A stretch of DNA of 64,000 nt, from the NCBI RefSeq assembly GCF_000418325.1, contig NC_021658.1:1116001-1180000 (forward strand), written 5' to 3'. The position numbers and the translations under genes are program-made. Below the pieces are notes generated by a model. The model was not told the origin of the DNA and ran no database searches. It saw nothing but the letters and a program-made list of their open reading frames with translations. The stretch is from Sorangium cellulosum So0157-2. GTDB lineage: Bacteria; Myxococcota_A; Polyangia; Polyangiales; Polyangiaceae. This document shows, in pieces, positions 41,428-50,936 of the stretch (positions are counted from its first letter, which is position 1; each line of letters opens with the position of its first letter).

Positions 41428-41857
41428 CAGCGCTCGACCTGCCGCGGTGAAGGGCGGCCCCGGCGCCGGGCCTCGCCGCGCTCGCCTCTCCTCGCAGAGC
41501 TCGCAGAGGAGGAGAGCCTCTCTCGCAACGTCATCAATCCATCATTGGCCGGCGCCCGACCTCGGTCAAGCGGCCTCTACCGATGAGCCCGGAGCGCCGC
41601 GCCGCTGAGCGCAGGCGGCCTTGAGATGCGTCGCCAGCAGAAACCGCACCTCGGCGGATCGACGGCGTGCCCTCGTGTCCTCTGCCTCCCTCGCGGCGCG
41701 CGGGCATCCGCGCGCGGGCGGCATCCGCGTGCGGGCGGCGTCCGCGCGCGGGCGGCGTCCGCGCGCGGGCGGCGTCAAGACATCTGCGCCGAGCTTCCTC
41801 GCGCCGGTTGTCAGTCGGCTCGTCCGGCTCCAAGGTTTGCGCAGGAGAGGGAAACGC
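41428..41857. other. Divergent intergenic region with 17-bp tandem repeats
   Basis: About 430 bases between the protease and the SRPBCC gene. The plus-strand frame stays open through the repeats at 41696-41776 but is not protein-like before 41858. GGAGAGGGAAACGC just before 41858 is the RBS of the next gene. Confidence 0.5.
41696..41776. repeat. 17-bp tandem repeat, about 4.8 copies
   Basis: Unit GCGCGCGGGCGGCGTCC: a 14-bp partial copy at 41696, full copies from 41710, 41727 and 41744, and a 16-bp final copy from 41761. Variation is limited to two positions. Confidence 0.9.
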
Positions 41858-42391
41858 ATGATCCACATCGAGGCGAGGCACGTGATCCGCTGCGACGAGG
41901 ACACCTTCTGGGAATTGTTCTTCAGCGGTGAGGTCAACGAACGGATGTACCGCGACGTCCTCAAATTCCCCTCGTTCGAGGTGCTGGAGCAGCGGGAGGA
42001 CGAGCGCACGCGGGTGCGCAAGGCGGTCGGGCAGCCCCGTATCCACGCGCTCCCCGCCGCCATTCAATCGATGCTCGGGCCGAACTTCCGCTACGTCGAG
42101 GAGAGCGTCTTCGACAAGGCCGCGCGGGCGTGGAGCTGGACCATGGCGCCGAGCCTGCTCTCCGATCGACTGCGCAACTCGGGCACCCTGCAGGTCGAGC
42201 CGTCGGGCCCCGGCCAGGTGACGCGCGTGGCGAGGGCGACGATCGAGGCGAAGATCTTCGGGTTCGGCAGGATGCTCGAGGGCCTCATGGAGAAGGAGAT
42301 GCGCGCGGGCTGGGACGACAGCGCGGCGTTCCTGAATCGGTGGATCGCGGAGCACCCGGCCCGGGCGGAGGCGAGCGTCCAGCCGGCGTGA
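41858..42391 (+). CDS. DUF2505 / SRPBCC-fold protein
   Basis: 177 residues from ATG 41858, supported by GGAGAGGG upstream. The whole chain has the START/SRPBCC layout seen in DUF2505: an opening strand HIEARHVIRCDEDTFWELFF, a central FRYVEESVFDKAARAWSW, and a long C-terminal helix GRMLEGLMEKEMRAGWDDSAAFLNRW. Proteins of this fold bind hydrophobic ligands or lipids in a cavity. Ligand unknown. Convergent with the ribokinase gene. Confidence 0.75.
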   Translation: MIHIEARHVIRCDEDTFWELFFSGEVNERMYRDVLKFPSFEVLEQREDERTRVRKAVGQPRIHALPAAIQSMLGPNFRYVEESVFDKAARAWSWTMAPSLLSDRLRNSGTLQVEPSGPGQVTRVARATIEAKIFGFGRMLEGLMEKEMRAGWDDSAAFLNRWIAEHPARAEASVQPA

Positions 42392-42431
42392 GGGGGGCGC
42401 GCCCCGCCTGGAAGGCTGGGCGGAGCGGCGA

Positions 42432-43277
42432 TCACGGGCCCGAGGCGGCGCCGAGGCGGCGCTCCACCTCGGCGCGGGTCGGATAGGAGGGCTGGCACCC
42501 CTCGCGCTCGACCGAGATGCCCGCCGCCGCGATCGCGATACGCAGCGCGGCCTCGATGGTCATCCCGGAGGCGAGCCCGCCGGCGAGCACGCCCGCGAGC
42601 GCGTCGCCCGCGCCGGTCGTGTCGACGGCGCGCGCGGGGAGGGCGGGCAGCTCCTCGCCCGAGGGCAGCAGCACGGCGCCGCGGGCGCCGCGGGTGAGCA
42701 CCACGCGCTCCGGCAGGTGGCCTCGCAGCGCCTCGTGCTCGAGCTCGTTGACCACGGCGAGATCGAACCGGCCGACGAGCGCGGGGTCGATGGCGTTGAC
42801 GGGCGATGGATTGCAGATCGACAGCGCGCCGTCCGCCCGCGCGGCCGACAGCACGCCGGCGATGGCCTCGGCCGGGATCTCGCCCTGGCACAGCCAGACC
42901 GAGGCCCCGCACGGCGCGGGCGGCGCGACGAGCGCGTTGGCGCCGGGGATCGCGAGGATCTGGTTCTCCCCGGCGTCGTCGACGCAGATGAGGGCCACGC
43001 CGGTCGTCGCGCCGCGGTGGATCGCCACGGCGGAGAGGTCCACGCCGTCGGCGGCGAGCGCGGCGGCGCAGAGCTCGCCGTGGGCGTCGTCGCCGCGCGC
43101 GCCCGCGAGCCGCACGCGGGCGCCGGAGCGCGCCGCCGCGACCGCCTGGTTCGCGCCCTTGCCGCCCGGCGCGACGAGGAAGCGGCGGCCCAGCACCGAC
43201 TCGCCCGGGCGCGGCAGCCGCGGGCCGTAACCGAGGAGATCGGCGGTGATCGAGCCGCAGATCGCGAGCAACCCCAT
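42432..43277 (-). CDS. rbsK: Ribokinase (PfkB family)
   Basis: 281 residues from ATG 43277. N-terminal PfkB pattern GGKGANQAVAAARSG (38-52) and the C-terminal catalytic/ATP motif DTTGAGDALAGVLAGGLASG (near 230, Asp of GAGD as base). It phosphorylates ribose or a related sugar. Slightly shorter than E. coli RbsK (309). No ribose transporter or regulator is adjacent, so the exact substrate is uncertain. Confidence 0.85.
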   Translation of the reverse strand: MGLLAICGSITADLLGYGPRLPRPGESVLGRRFLVAPGGKGANQAVAAARSGARVRLAGARGDDAHGELCAAALAADGVDLSAVAIHRGATTGVALICVDDAGENQILAIPGANALVAPPAPCGASVWLCQGEIPAEAIAGVLSAARADGALSICNPSPVNAIDPALVGRFDLAVVNELEHEALRGHLPERVVLTRGARGAVLLPSGEELPALPARAVDTTGAGDALAGVLAGGLASGMTIEAALRIAIAAAGISVEREGCQPSYPTRAEVERRLGAASGP

Positions 43278-43357
43278 GTCCGCCGCATACCACGAACGCG
43301 GCGGCGCGGCGCCGCAGGGCGGGCCCTTGCGCCGATGAGGTGACCGCTCGCTCGAGA

Positions 43358-45040
43358 TCAGCCGCCGAGCGCGCCGCTGGACCCCAGCGCGAGCCCGAGG
43401 GCGAGCAGCGTCGTGCGGCCGAGCAGCCATGCGAGCGCGCGCAGCGGCCATTTCGTCTGGCGCGCCCCCTCGCTCCGCGCGCCCTCGCCGAGCTCGTGCT
43501 CCGCCTTGCCGCCGCGCGAGAGCCGGTGTCTCCGGGCCCTCTCCATCCGCTTCTGCGTCGACTCGCTGGCGAGCTGCGCCGGCGCGCGCGCCTTGGGTCG
43601 CGGGCAGATCTCGGCGTCGAAGAGCAAGGCGCCGTCTGGGGCGTAGCGGCGCGCGCCCGAGCCGTTCTCGAAGAGCCAGACGCCGTCGTCGGCGGCGAGG
43701 AGCACGGAGTCGCGCCACACGCGATCGGCCGGGCCGTCGAGGCAGGTGCGGAGCTCCTCGTCCCCGGGCCGGGCCACCCAGAGGCGGCGGTGGTTGAGCA
43801 CGCCGACGAGCCCGCTCCGGCTGACCGAGAACGAGAGCCCGTCGAGCGAGCCGTCCTTCGGATTGACAAGGAACGTCCTGAGCCCGCCGCGCGGATCGAC
43901 CACGTCGAGCCGCACCCCGCGATGGCGGGAGAGGACGCCGAGCCCGCCGCCGGGCAGGCGCCGGACGACCTTCACGCCGCGCCGGCCGAGGATCGCTCCG
44001 GGGAGCGCGGCGGCGTCGCCGTGCACCACGGCGAGGCGTCCCTTGTCGATCCGCAGGTGGAGGCCGAGGGCGCGCGCCTCCCGCCCGTGGAGCGACGCGA
44101 TCATCGCGTCGCTCGTCGCATGTTTTCCGAGCGAGGCGCCCGTCCTGCCGTCGAGCACCTCGTGCCCTTCTCGGGTGGAATAGAGGACGATGCGCTCGCC
44201 GTCGGACGCGAGGCCGAGCGCCTGCTTGCCGAGCCTGCCGGGGACGCGCTCGCGCCGGAGCCACCGCACCCGGAGGTCCGGGTCGAGCGCCATGACGACG
44301 CGCTCGTGCACCTCCTCGAGGCTCCGCCGCGGCCCGGTCCACTCTCCGCTGGAGAGCGAGAGCAGGACGAACCCTCCGTCGTCGAGCGGAGCGACCCTGG
44401 GCGCCTCTCTCCAGTCGAAGAGCCCTTCTTGCACCGGCGCGGCGTGCCCGCTGATCGGGGCGAACCGCTCGGACGCGATGAGCCACGTTATCGGCGCGCG
44501 GTCACGGGCTCGTTGCGAGGATGTTTCGGGGACGTGCGGGGCCACGGCGCAGCGCTCGCAGCCCTCTTCGGGAGCGCTGGAGTCGCGCGCGCCGCCGCAA
44601 AGCGCGCAGGGCGACGGATCGAGCCCTGGGGCGCCCGGGCGCTCGTCCGGGGGCGCGATCTCGGCCTCCTCTCCGACGAGGACCGCCTCGGGATCGAGCC
44701 CGGCGATGGGGATGGCCGCCGGCCAGCGGCGGCGGGCGTGCTGCGCCCCGCAGCTCGAGCACGGGAGGGGCGTGAGCGCGCTCGAGTCCACCGCGAGCGG
44801 CGTCCGGCAAGAGCGGCACGCGGGCTTCGACCGAGAAAATTCGAGTGACAGCGACATTTCCTGCACGCGCTGCACCTCGCCGGGCAGCAGGCGCGGAGCG
44901 CGGTAGAGCGGCTCGCGTAGCATGCGATGCCACACGCGGTTGGCGATCTCGGTGAACGTGCCGCACCCCGAGCAGAAGATCTTCGTGTCGACCCGGTTGA
45001 TGGGCAGCATCGCCTGGCAATACTGGCACCGCCCCCGCAT
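43358..45040 (-). CDS. Zinc-ribbon/beta-propeller protein with C-terminal membrane tail
   Basis: 560 residues from ATG 45040; longer starts (to 45184) or the nearby GTG are possible. Three CxxC pairs of zinc-ribbon type lie in the first 160 residues: CQYC...CSGC, CRSC...CSSC, CALC...CERC. Residues about 190-470 are beta-rich repeats with WLRRE, LASDGERIVLYS, GASLGKH, resembling WD/PQQ propeller blades. The end has a basic linker and a hydrophobic helix (LLGRTTLLALGLALGSSG). Possibly a tail-anchored scaffold; no function is known to me. It follows no same-strand neighbour closely. Confidence 0.65.
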   Translation of the reverse strand: MRGRCQYCQAMLPINRVDTKIFCSGCGTFTEIANRVWHRMLREPLYRAPRLLPGEVQRVQEMSLSLEFSRSKPACRSCRTPLAVDSSALTPLPCSSCGAQHARRRWPAAIPIAGLDPEAVLVGEEAEIAPPDERPGAPGLDPSPCALCGGARDSSAPEEGCERCAVAPHVPETSSQRARDRAPITWLIASERFAPISGHAAPVQEGLFDWREAPRVAPLDDGGFVLLSLSSGEWTGPRRSLEEVHERVVMALDPDLRVRWLRRERVPGRLGKQALGLASDGERIVLYSTREGHEVLDGRTGASLGKHATSDAMIASLHGREARALGLHLRIDKGRLAVVHGDAAALPGAILGRRGVKVVRRLPGGGLGVLSRHRGVRLDVVDPRGGLRTFLVNPKDGSLDGLSFSVSRSGLVGVLNHRRLWVARPGDEELRTCLDGPADRVWRDSVLLAADDGVWLFENGSGARRYAPDGALLFDAEICPRPKARAPAQLASESTQKRMERARRHRLSRGGKAEHELGEGARSEGARQTKWPLRALAWLLGRTTLLALGLALGSSGALGG

Positions 45041-45776
45041 CGTTACGCACAGCGCTTCCACGGCAGCGTCCTCGCTTCCCGCCTTCGTCCCGCGCGACAC
45101 GCCCGAGGACGGTGAATGATAAAAGCGACATCGGTGACGAGATGTCAAGTCACAGTTCCGCGGATTCCAGTCGAGAAACTGCAATGGATCTGCGTCGCGC
45201 TGGAATCCAGTCTGCCGGTTGCTCTCGTCGGTCGCTTGTGGTCGGCGTTCGTCGGCGTTCGTCGGCTTTCGTCGTGGATGGCGCGCGTTGCGCTTCCACG
45301 CGGCGCGGGTCTGCGATATCGCGGTTTCAGTACCGCGAGGGGGCCGCTGGGGGAGCCGGCGCTGTGATCCGCGGTGAGCGCGTGTACAATAGAGTGCGCT
45401 TCGAAAACGCGGCCGAGCCCCGGCGTGTCGTTCCTGTTACGGCTCGATGTGCCGGTTGCTGGCGTGCAGTGGTGGGCGCGAAGGGGGCGTGGCTCTCGAT
45501 CAACGATGCCGGGCAGCGATGCGCGTGGGCAGCTTGGAGGGGTCGCCGGGATGCTCCGGAGGCAGGTAAAGATATGAAGAATTCAACGCAAAGCCGCAAA
45601 GGCGCAAAGACGCAAAAAAGAAAGAGAGAGAAGGGGTTAGCTCTCTCTCTCTTCTCGCGTCTTTGCGGCTTTGCGGCTTTGCGTTGAATTCTCTTCTCTC
45701 TATCTCCCTCTCCTGGCATCCGGACAGCTCCCTCTTCGAGCCACCGCTGCTCAGCGATGCCGTCCCCCCCGGCAGG
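45041..45776. other. Intergenic stretch with giant palindrome
   Basis: About 735 bases. Contains the palindrome at 45579-45691, a 10-bp tandem GTCGGCGTTC (three copies, 45242-45273) and a perfect hairpin TCGCGGT/ACCGCGA (45319-45338). Open frames here do not look coding. Confidence 0.5.
45579..45691. repeat. GCAAAG-type giant palindrome (copy 3)
   Basis: GAATTCAACGCAAAGCCGC... (from 45579) is mirrored by ...GCGGCTTTGCGTTGAATTC (to 45691). The arms carry tandem CGCAAAG units, and the centre is AGAGAGAGAA...TTAG...CTCTCTCTCT. It lies 85 nt from the end of the VWA gene. Confidence 0.88.
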
Positions 45777-47624
45777 TCAGTCGGCGCCCCGCGCAGCCAC
45801 CGCGTCCGTCTTGCCGCCCGCGAGCGCGCCGGCGCGGCGAACGATGCCGATGAACTCCTGCTGATCGCCCTTGCTGGAGGCCGCCGCCCTCGCGATCTTC
45901 TCGACGTCGGAGAGCCTCCAGGAGCGCGCATGCGGGCTGTGGCGCAAGATCTCGGAGAAGCCGGCCACCGCGGACGCAAAGCGAAGATCGGCCGGCGCCG
46001 CGTCGAAGGTGGGGGCGATGGCGCCCGGAGCCATCTTGACCAGCGTCTCCTCGGCCACGTCCGACCCGAGCGGCGCCTTGTGGCGGAGGCGCACGACGAC
46101 CGGCGCCGCCCCCGCGCCCCGCAGCGCGGCGTCCTTGAGCTCGACGTCGTAGATGGCCGTCACGCTGTGACCGGCGCCGATCTCGCCCGCGTCCACCTTG
46201 TCGTTCCGGAAATCCCGGTCGGCCACGTCGCGGTTCTCATAGCCGATCAGCCGATAGCTCTTCACGAAGCTCGGATCGAACTCGACCTGGATCTTCACGT
46301 CGCGCGCGATGACCTGGAGCATCCCGCCCACCTGCTCGGAGAAGACCCGCCGCGCCTGCGCCTCGCTGTCGATGTACGCGTAATTCCCGTCGCCCTGATT
46401 GGCGAGCTGCTCCATCATGACATCCTTGTAGTTGCCCTGGCCGAAGCCGATCGTGGACAGCGTGATCCCCTTGTCCCGCGCGCGCTTGATGGTCTTCAGG
46501 ATCTCCTCGTGAGAGGTCGGGCCGACGTTCGCGTCGCCGTCGGAGAGGACGACGACACGGTTGATGTGCCCCTTCACGAGCGTCCGCTCCGCCAGGCTGT
46601 AGGCGAGATCGATCCCGCTCGCCATGGCGGTGGAGCCGCCCGCCGTGAGGTCCGCGATCGCCGCGAGGATCTTCCCCTTGCTCTCGATGCCGGTCGGCGC
46701 CAGCACCTCCCGCACGCTGCCCGCATAGGTGCAGAGCGCGACCGTATCCCCCGGCTTGAGCGACTCGGTGAGCATTCTCAAGCTCTTCTTCGCGAGCTCG
46801 ATCCGGTCCGGCGCGTGCATCGAGCCGCTCGTGTCGACGAGGTACACGAGGTGCACCGGCGTCCGCTCCTTGACCGGCACGCGCTTGCCCTGGACCGCCA
46901 CGCGCACGAGGTGATGGCCCACCGCGAACGGCGAGGGCGCGGCCGCGAGGTGCACCGCGAACGGGCCCGCCGTGGGAGACGCATAGCCATAATCGAAATA
47001 GTTGAGGAACTCCTCGGCGCGCACGGCCTGATAGGGCGGCAGGGCTCCGTCCAGGATCTTGCGGCGCGCGATCGCGTAAGAGGCCGTGTCCACGTCGATC
47101 GCGAACGTCGAGAGCCGGTCCTTCGCGGGGTCCTCCACCGGGTTGACGCCGTAGTCCCGGTACGACTCGCTGCCCTGGGGCTCGGGCGCCGTCACGGCGA
47201 CCGCCGCGGGCGGGGCGGCGGGACGCGGCGCGGCGACCGGCGCCGGGGCGGAGACCTTCTTCGGCGCCGGCGCGGCGCCCGCCACGCTGCGGCGCGCCTC
47301 CGGCTTGCCCGCCGCGGTCACGCCGGCCGACGGGGCCGCCGGCGACGGCGAGGCAGGCGGGGGCGGCGCCGCCGCGAGGGCCGGGGCGCCGGAGGCGTCC
47401 GCCTCCTCGGCCTTCTCCGCGGCGGCGGACGCGCGGCCCTCCTCTTGCGGAGCGTCGAACTCCGGCTGCATCGACGGCGCGGTGGCGGTGTCCACCGGCG
47501 CCGCCGGCCCCGCCGGCCCCGCCGGCGCCGCCGGCTCCCTGGCGGCAGGCGCGGCGCCGCCGCAGCCGACGAGCAGCGCGGCGAGGAGAGCAGGGGCGAC
47601 GAGATCGAGGGGCCGGATGCGCAT
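45777..47624 (-). CDS. VWA-domain lipoprotein (YfbK/DUF3520 type)
   Basis: 615 residues. Lipobox LLVGC (Cys21), a 140-residue Ala/Pro-rich spacer, then an N-terminal VWA-associated segment DTASYAIARRKILDGALPP...EFLNYFDY (about 180-220). A VWA domain follows with MIDAS residues DTSGSMH (near 270), T in GGSTAM, and D in LSDGDANVG. The C-terminal DUF3520-like region continues to KGDQQEFIGIVRRA. This architecture matches the YfbK family, calcium/magnesium-dependent adhesion-like proteins of the envelope. Three prolines/alanines-rich GPAGPAAP repeats mark the spacer. Start ATG 47624 has AAGGAGGACACTC upstream. Confidence 0.88.
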   Translation of the reverse strand: MRIRPLDLVAPALLAALLVGCGGAAPAAREPAAPAGPAGPAAPVDTATAPSMQPEFDAPQEEGRASAAAEKAEEADASGAPALAAAPPPPASPSPAAPSAGVTAAGKPEARRSVAGAAPAPKKVSAPAPVAAPRPAAPPAAVAVTAPEPQGSESYRDYGVNPVEDPAKDRLSTFAIDVDTASYAIARRKILDGALPPYQAVRAEEFLNYFDYGYASPTAGPFAVHLAAAPSPFAVGHHLVRVAVQGKRVPVKERTPVHLVYLVDTSGSMHAPDRIELAKKSLRMLTESLKPGDTVALCTYAGSVREVLAPTGIESKGKILAAIADLTAGGSTAMASGIDLAYSLAERTLVKGHINRVVVLSDGDANVGPTSHEEILKTIKRARDKGITLSTIGFGQGNYKDVMMEQLANQGDGNYAYIDSEAQARRVFSEQVGGMLQVIARDVKIQVEFDPSFVKSYRLIGYENRDVADRDFRNDKVDAGEIGAGHSVTAIYDVELKDAALRGAGAAPVVVRLRHKAPLGSDVAEETLVKMAPGAIAPTFDAAPADLRFASAVAGFSEILRHSPHARSWRLSDVEKIARAAASSKGDQQEFIGIVRRAGALAGGKTDAVAARGAD

Positions 47625-48133
47625 GAGTGTCCTCCTTGAAGGGGATCGCGAGCGCGGATCCCCGCAGTGCGTTCTCGCGGGGTGGCCATCGCCGACCCCG
47701 ACACACGTCCTCGCGAGGGCCGCACGCGCGGCCCCCGTTCAGGGGCGAGACGGATCCCTCCGCCGCTCTCGCCGCGCGAGAGCCGCGAGCCGCTGGTCGT
47801 CCGGCGGTCGACGGAGGGACCGGCGCGGCCGGGGCTCGCGGTGGCGGGCCCCGGCGCGTCCGAGTGCCAGGGAAACGCGGTCGCCTCCGCCGGCTTACAC
47901 CCGAAATCGAGGGCGTCGACGGCGCGTCCGCCGCGGCCGGGATCGGGCGCGCCCGCGGCGCGGTACGCGCTGGCCGCGGAGCAGGCGCCGGCCGGGGCGC
48001 GGCGCGCGCCGGGCGCGGCGCAGACGTCGCCCCGCGGCGTGCGCTAGAGTGCGCTGGAACGCGGGGAGCACCGGGCAGGCGCGATAGCCCTCCCGCCTTC
48101 CCGCCTCCCTGCTCGATTCTCAGGAGGTCCGCC
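47625..48133. other. Divergent intergenic region, nothing recognised
   Basis: About 510 bases between the VWA and sirtuin genes, very GC-rich. Both promoters should lie here; no boxes stand out. Open frames across it are not protein-like. Confidence 0.4.
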
Positions 48134-48949
48134 ATGAGCGCAACGAGCCGCGAGCGTTTCCAGTCCAGCCTGCGCCGCGCCAGGAAGATCGCCGTCCTGA
48201 CCGGCGCCGGCGTCTCGGCGGAGTCGGGCATCCCCACGTTCCGCGGCGCCGGGGGGCTGTGGCGGCGCTACGAGGCGACGAGCCTCGCCTCGCCCGAGGC
48301 GTGGCAGCGCGATCCGGGCCTCGTGTGGGAGTTCTACAACCACCGGCGCGAGCGCGCGCGCGGCTGCCAGCCGAACCCGGGCCACCACGCGCTGGCGCGG
48401 CTGGAGGCGCGGTTCCGGGAGGCCGGCGGCGCCTTCACCCTGATCACCCAGAACATCGACGGCCTGCACGAGCAGGCGGGCTCGCAGGATCCGGTGCGGC
48501 TCCACGGCTCGCTGTGGCAGGTGCGCTGCCTCTCGTGCGGGAGCGTGACCGAGAACCGCGACGTGCCCATCACCCCCGCCTTCGCGGGGAGCGGCTCCCC
48601 CGATCCGGAGACCCGCGCCCGCCGCTTCACCGCCGCGGAGCTGCCCCACTGCCCCTGCGGCGGCGTGCAGCGCCCGCACGTCGTCTGGTTCGGCGAGGCG
48701 CTGAAGGAGAGCGACCTCGCCGCGGCGGCCGCCGGCGTCGACGGCTGCGATCTCCTGCTCGTGGTCGGCACCTCGGCCGTGGTGTACCCGGCCGCGGGGT
48801 TCGTCCCCCTCGCCAAGCGCCACGGCGCCCTCATCGCCGAGGTCAACGTCGAGCCCAGCGCGGTCACCAGCCTCTGCGATTTCGTGTTCACCGGCGGCGC
48901 GGGAGAGATCCTCCCCTCGCTGCTCGACGTCGCGCCGGCGCACGCGTGA
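48134..48949 (+). CDS. cobB: NAD-dependent deacylase, sirtuin class III
   Basis: 271 residues from ATG 48134, with AGGAGG upstream. Sirtuin motifs in order: GAGVSAESGIPTFRG (26-40), TQNIDGLHEQAG with LHGS (catalytic His about 124), zinc-ribbon CLSCGS and CPCGG, then VVGTSAVVYPAAGFV. FYNHRRE contains the Y-x-x-R pair that in SIRT5 and E. coli CobB recognises succinyl/malonyl-lysine, so desuccinylase activity is likely. Not in an obvious operon. Confidence 0.92.
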   Translation: MSATSRERFQSSLRRARKIAVLTGAGVSAESGIPTFRGAGGLWRRYEATSLASPEAWQRDPGLVWEFYNHRRERARGCQPNPGHHALARLEARFREAGGAFTLITQNIDGLHEQAGSQDPVRLHGSLWQVRCLSCGSVTENRDVPITPAFAGSGSPDPETRARRFTAAELPHCPCGGVQRPHVVWFGEALKESDLAAAAAGVDGCDLLLVVGTSAVVYPAAGFVPLAKRHGALIAEVNVEPSAVTSLCDFVFTGGAGEILPSLLDVAPAHA

Positions 48950-49046
48950 CCGCCTAGCGGCCCGCAGAGCGAGCCGGCGGCGTCAGCGCCGCAGCGGGCG
49001 CGCGGTGCACGTCGCGCGCGGCGCGGCTCGTGCTTCTCCCGGGGGC

Positions 49047-49286
49047 ATGGAACAGGTCAACCGTGGGATTTCAGGGCTAACGTGGGCCGCCATCGTGCTG
49101 GCCGTGATCGGCGCCGTCAACTGGGGGCTCGTTGGGCTGTTCGAGTTCGACCTGGTCGCGGCGATCTTCGGCAGGCTCAGCACGATCAGCCGCATCGTCT
49201 ACGTGCTCGTCGGGCTCGCCGGCCTCTATCTCCTCTACGCCTCGGTCCAGCTCGGAAAGCGCGCGCGCGTCTCCACCATGCCGTGA
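49047..49286 (+). CDS. DUF378 small membrane protein
   Basis: 79 residues from ATG 49047 (GGGGG upstream). Two transmembrane helices: TWAAIVLAVIGAVNWGLVGL and SRIVYVLVGLAGLYLLYA. The NWGLVGLFEFDLV segment between them is the DUF378 signature. Inner-membrane protein of unknown function, often near stress genes. Confidence 0.88.
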   Translation: MEQVNRGISGLTWAAIVLAVIGAVNWGLVGLFEFDLVAAIFGRLSTISRIVYVLVGLAGLYLLYASVQLGKRARVSTMP

Positions 49287-49583
49287 GCGACACCATGCCG
49301 TGAGCGGCATTCGGCTCGATCGGACGCACCGGCGCGGCGCGCGCCGAGCCGAGCTCCGGAGTCTCTGGGAGTCGGGCGGCTCCCGAGGTCGTGGTCTGTC
49401 CCGGCGCGGGTTTTGCAACTCATGGCGCATGTCCAGACACCGAATCGGATCCATGAAACAGCGAGCACAGCGGCAATTCACGGGCATCCTCTGCCGTTCG
49501 CCGGAGGCGTCGATCCGGGGGGCTGGAGAGGAGCAGCCGTGTCCCGAGGCCGCCGCGGCCGCCACGGACCAAGGAGTGACACC

Positions 49584-50936
49584 ATGCCCAGCTCTCGAGA
49601 ACCCGTGACCGCCCTCGTCCGCGACGCCGCCCGGCCGCTGCGCGGCGGCGCGCGCGACTACGACGCGCTGCTCGACGCGATCGGCGATCGCCGCTTCGTC
49701 CTGCTCGGCGAGGCCACGCACGGCACCCACGAGTTCTACCAGGCGCGCGCCCAGATCACGCGGCGGCTCATCGCCGAGAAGGGCTTCACCGCGGTCATCG
49801 TCGAGGCCGACTGGCCGGACGCGTACCGCGTGAACCGCTATGTCCGCGGGGCGGACGACGACGGCAGCGCCGAGGAGGCGCTCTCCGGCTTCAAGCGGTT
49901 CCCGCAGTGGATGTGGCGCAACGACGACGTCCTCGGCCTCGTCCGCTGGCTCCGCGAGCACAACGCCGGCGTGCCGCGCGGTCAGGCGAAGGCGGGCTTC
50001 TACGGCATGGACCTCTACAGCCTGCACGCCTCGATGGAGGCCGTCCTCGAGTACCTCGACCGCGTGGATCCGGAGGCCGCCAAGCGGGCGCGGCGCCGCT
50101 ACGGCTGCTTCGACCGGTTCAGCGAGGATCCGCAGGTGTACGGGTACGCGGCCGGCTTCGAGCTCAGCGGGTCGTGTGAGCGCGAGGTCGTCGAGCAGCT
50201 GACGGAGCTGATGAAGAAGCAGGCCGAGTACGCGAAGCTCGACGGGCGCGTCGCCGAGGACGAGTACTTCCAGGTCGAGCAGAACGCGCGGCTCGTGCAG
50301 AGCGCCGAGGAGTATTATCGCACCATGTTCCGCGGCCCCGTGTCGTCGTGGAACCTCCGCGACCGGTACATGGCCGAGACCGTCGAGGCGCTCGTCGCGC
50401 ACCTCGACCGGTTCCACGCGCCGACGCGGGCCGTCCTCTGGGCGCACAACTCGCACCTGGGCGACGCGCGCGCGACCCAGATGGGCGAGGCGGGCGAGTG
50501 GAACGTCGGCCAGCTCCTGCGCGAGCGCTCCGGCGAAGCCACGTTCCTCGTCGGCTTCTCGACGCACACCGGCACCGTGATGGCCGCCTCCGAGTGGGGC
50601 TATCCCGCGGAGATCAAGCGCGTCCGGCCGTCGCTGCCGAACAGCTACGAGCGGCTCTTCCACGACACGGAGCTCTCGCGCTTCTGGCTCGACCTGCGGC
50701 CCGAGGCGGGCGCGCGCCGCGAGCTCGTCGAGGCGCTGCGCGAGCGCTCGCTCGAGCGCGCGATCGGCGTGCTCTACCTCCCGGAGACCGAGCGGGCGAG
50801 CCACTACTTCCACGCGAGGCTCAGCGAGCAGTTCGACGCGGTCATCCACGTCGACGAGACGACCGCGGTGAGGCCGCTGGAGTGGACCGCCGAGCGGCGC
50901 GAGCCCGAGGCGGAGACGTACCCGACAGGGGTGTGA
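49584..50936 (+). CDS. Erythromycin-esterase-family hydrolase
   Basis: 450 residues from ATG 49584 (AAGGAGTGACACC). LLGEATHGTHEFYQ (36-49) holds the conserved Glu/His pair of the EreA/B fold; FTAVIVEADWPDAYRVNRY, GFYGMDLYSLHASM and WAHNSHLGDAR supply the other active-site residues. Most members outside resistance plasmids have unknown substrates and are not macrolide esterases, so the resistance role should not be assumed. The DUF378 gene lies 297 nt upstream on the same strand. Confidence 0.85.
   Translation: MPSSREPVTALVRDAARPLRGGARDYDALLDAIGDRRFVLLGEATHGTHEFYQARAQITRRLIAEKGFTAVIVEADWPDAYRVNRYVRGADDDGSAEEALSGFKRFPQWMWRNDDVLGLVRWLREHNAGVPRGQAKAGFYGMDLYSLHASMEAVLEYLDRVDPEAAKRARRRYGCFDRFSEDPQVYGYAAGFELSGSCEREVVEQLTELMKKQAEYAKLDGRVAEDEYFQVEQNARLVQSAEEYYRTMFRGPVSSWNLRDRYMAETVEALVAHLDRFHAPTRAVLWAHNSHLGDARATQMGEAGEWNVGQLLRERSGEATFLVGFSTHTGTVMAASEWGYPAEIKRVRPSLPNSYERLFHDTELSRFWLDLRPEAGARRELVEALRERSLERAIGVLYLPETERASHYFHARLSEQFDAVIHVDETTAVRPLEWTAERREPEAETYPTGV

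Noticed and set aside
41696..41776. Tandem 17-bp units as CRISPR or as a protein repeat
   Set aside because: There are no spacers between units, and 17 is not a multiple of 3, so it cannot be an in-frame repeat.
45112..45719. Overlapping small ORFs in the 735-bp gap before the VWA gene
   Set aside because: They run through the giant palindrome and 10-bp tandem repeats, lack ribosome-binding sites, and show no protein-like features.
49584..50936. Macrolide resistance gene
   Set aside because: The erythromycin-esterase fold is broad; chromosomal members mostly lack macrolide activity, and nothing in the context suggests resistance.
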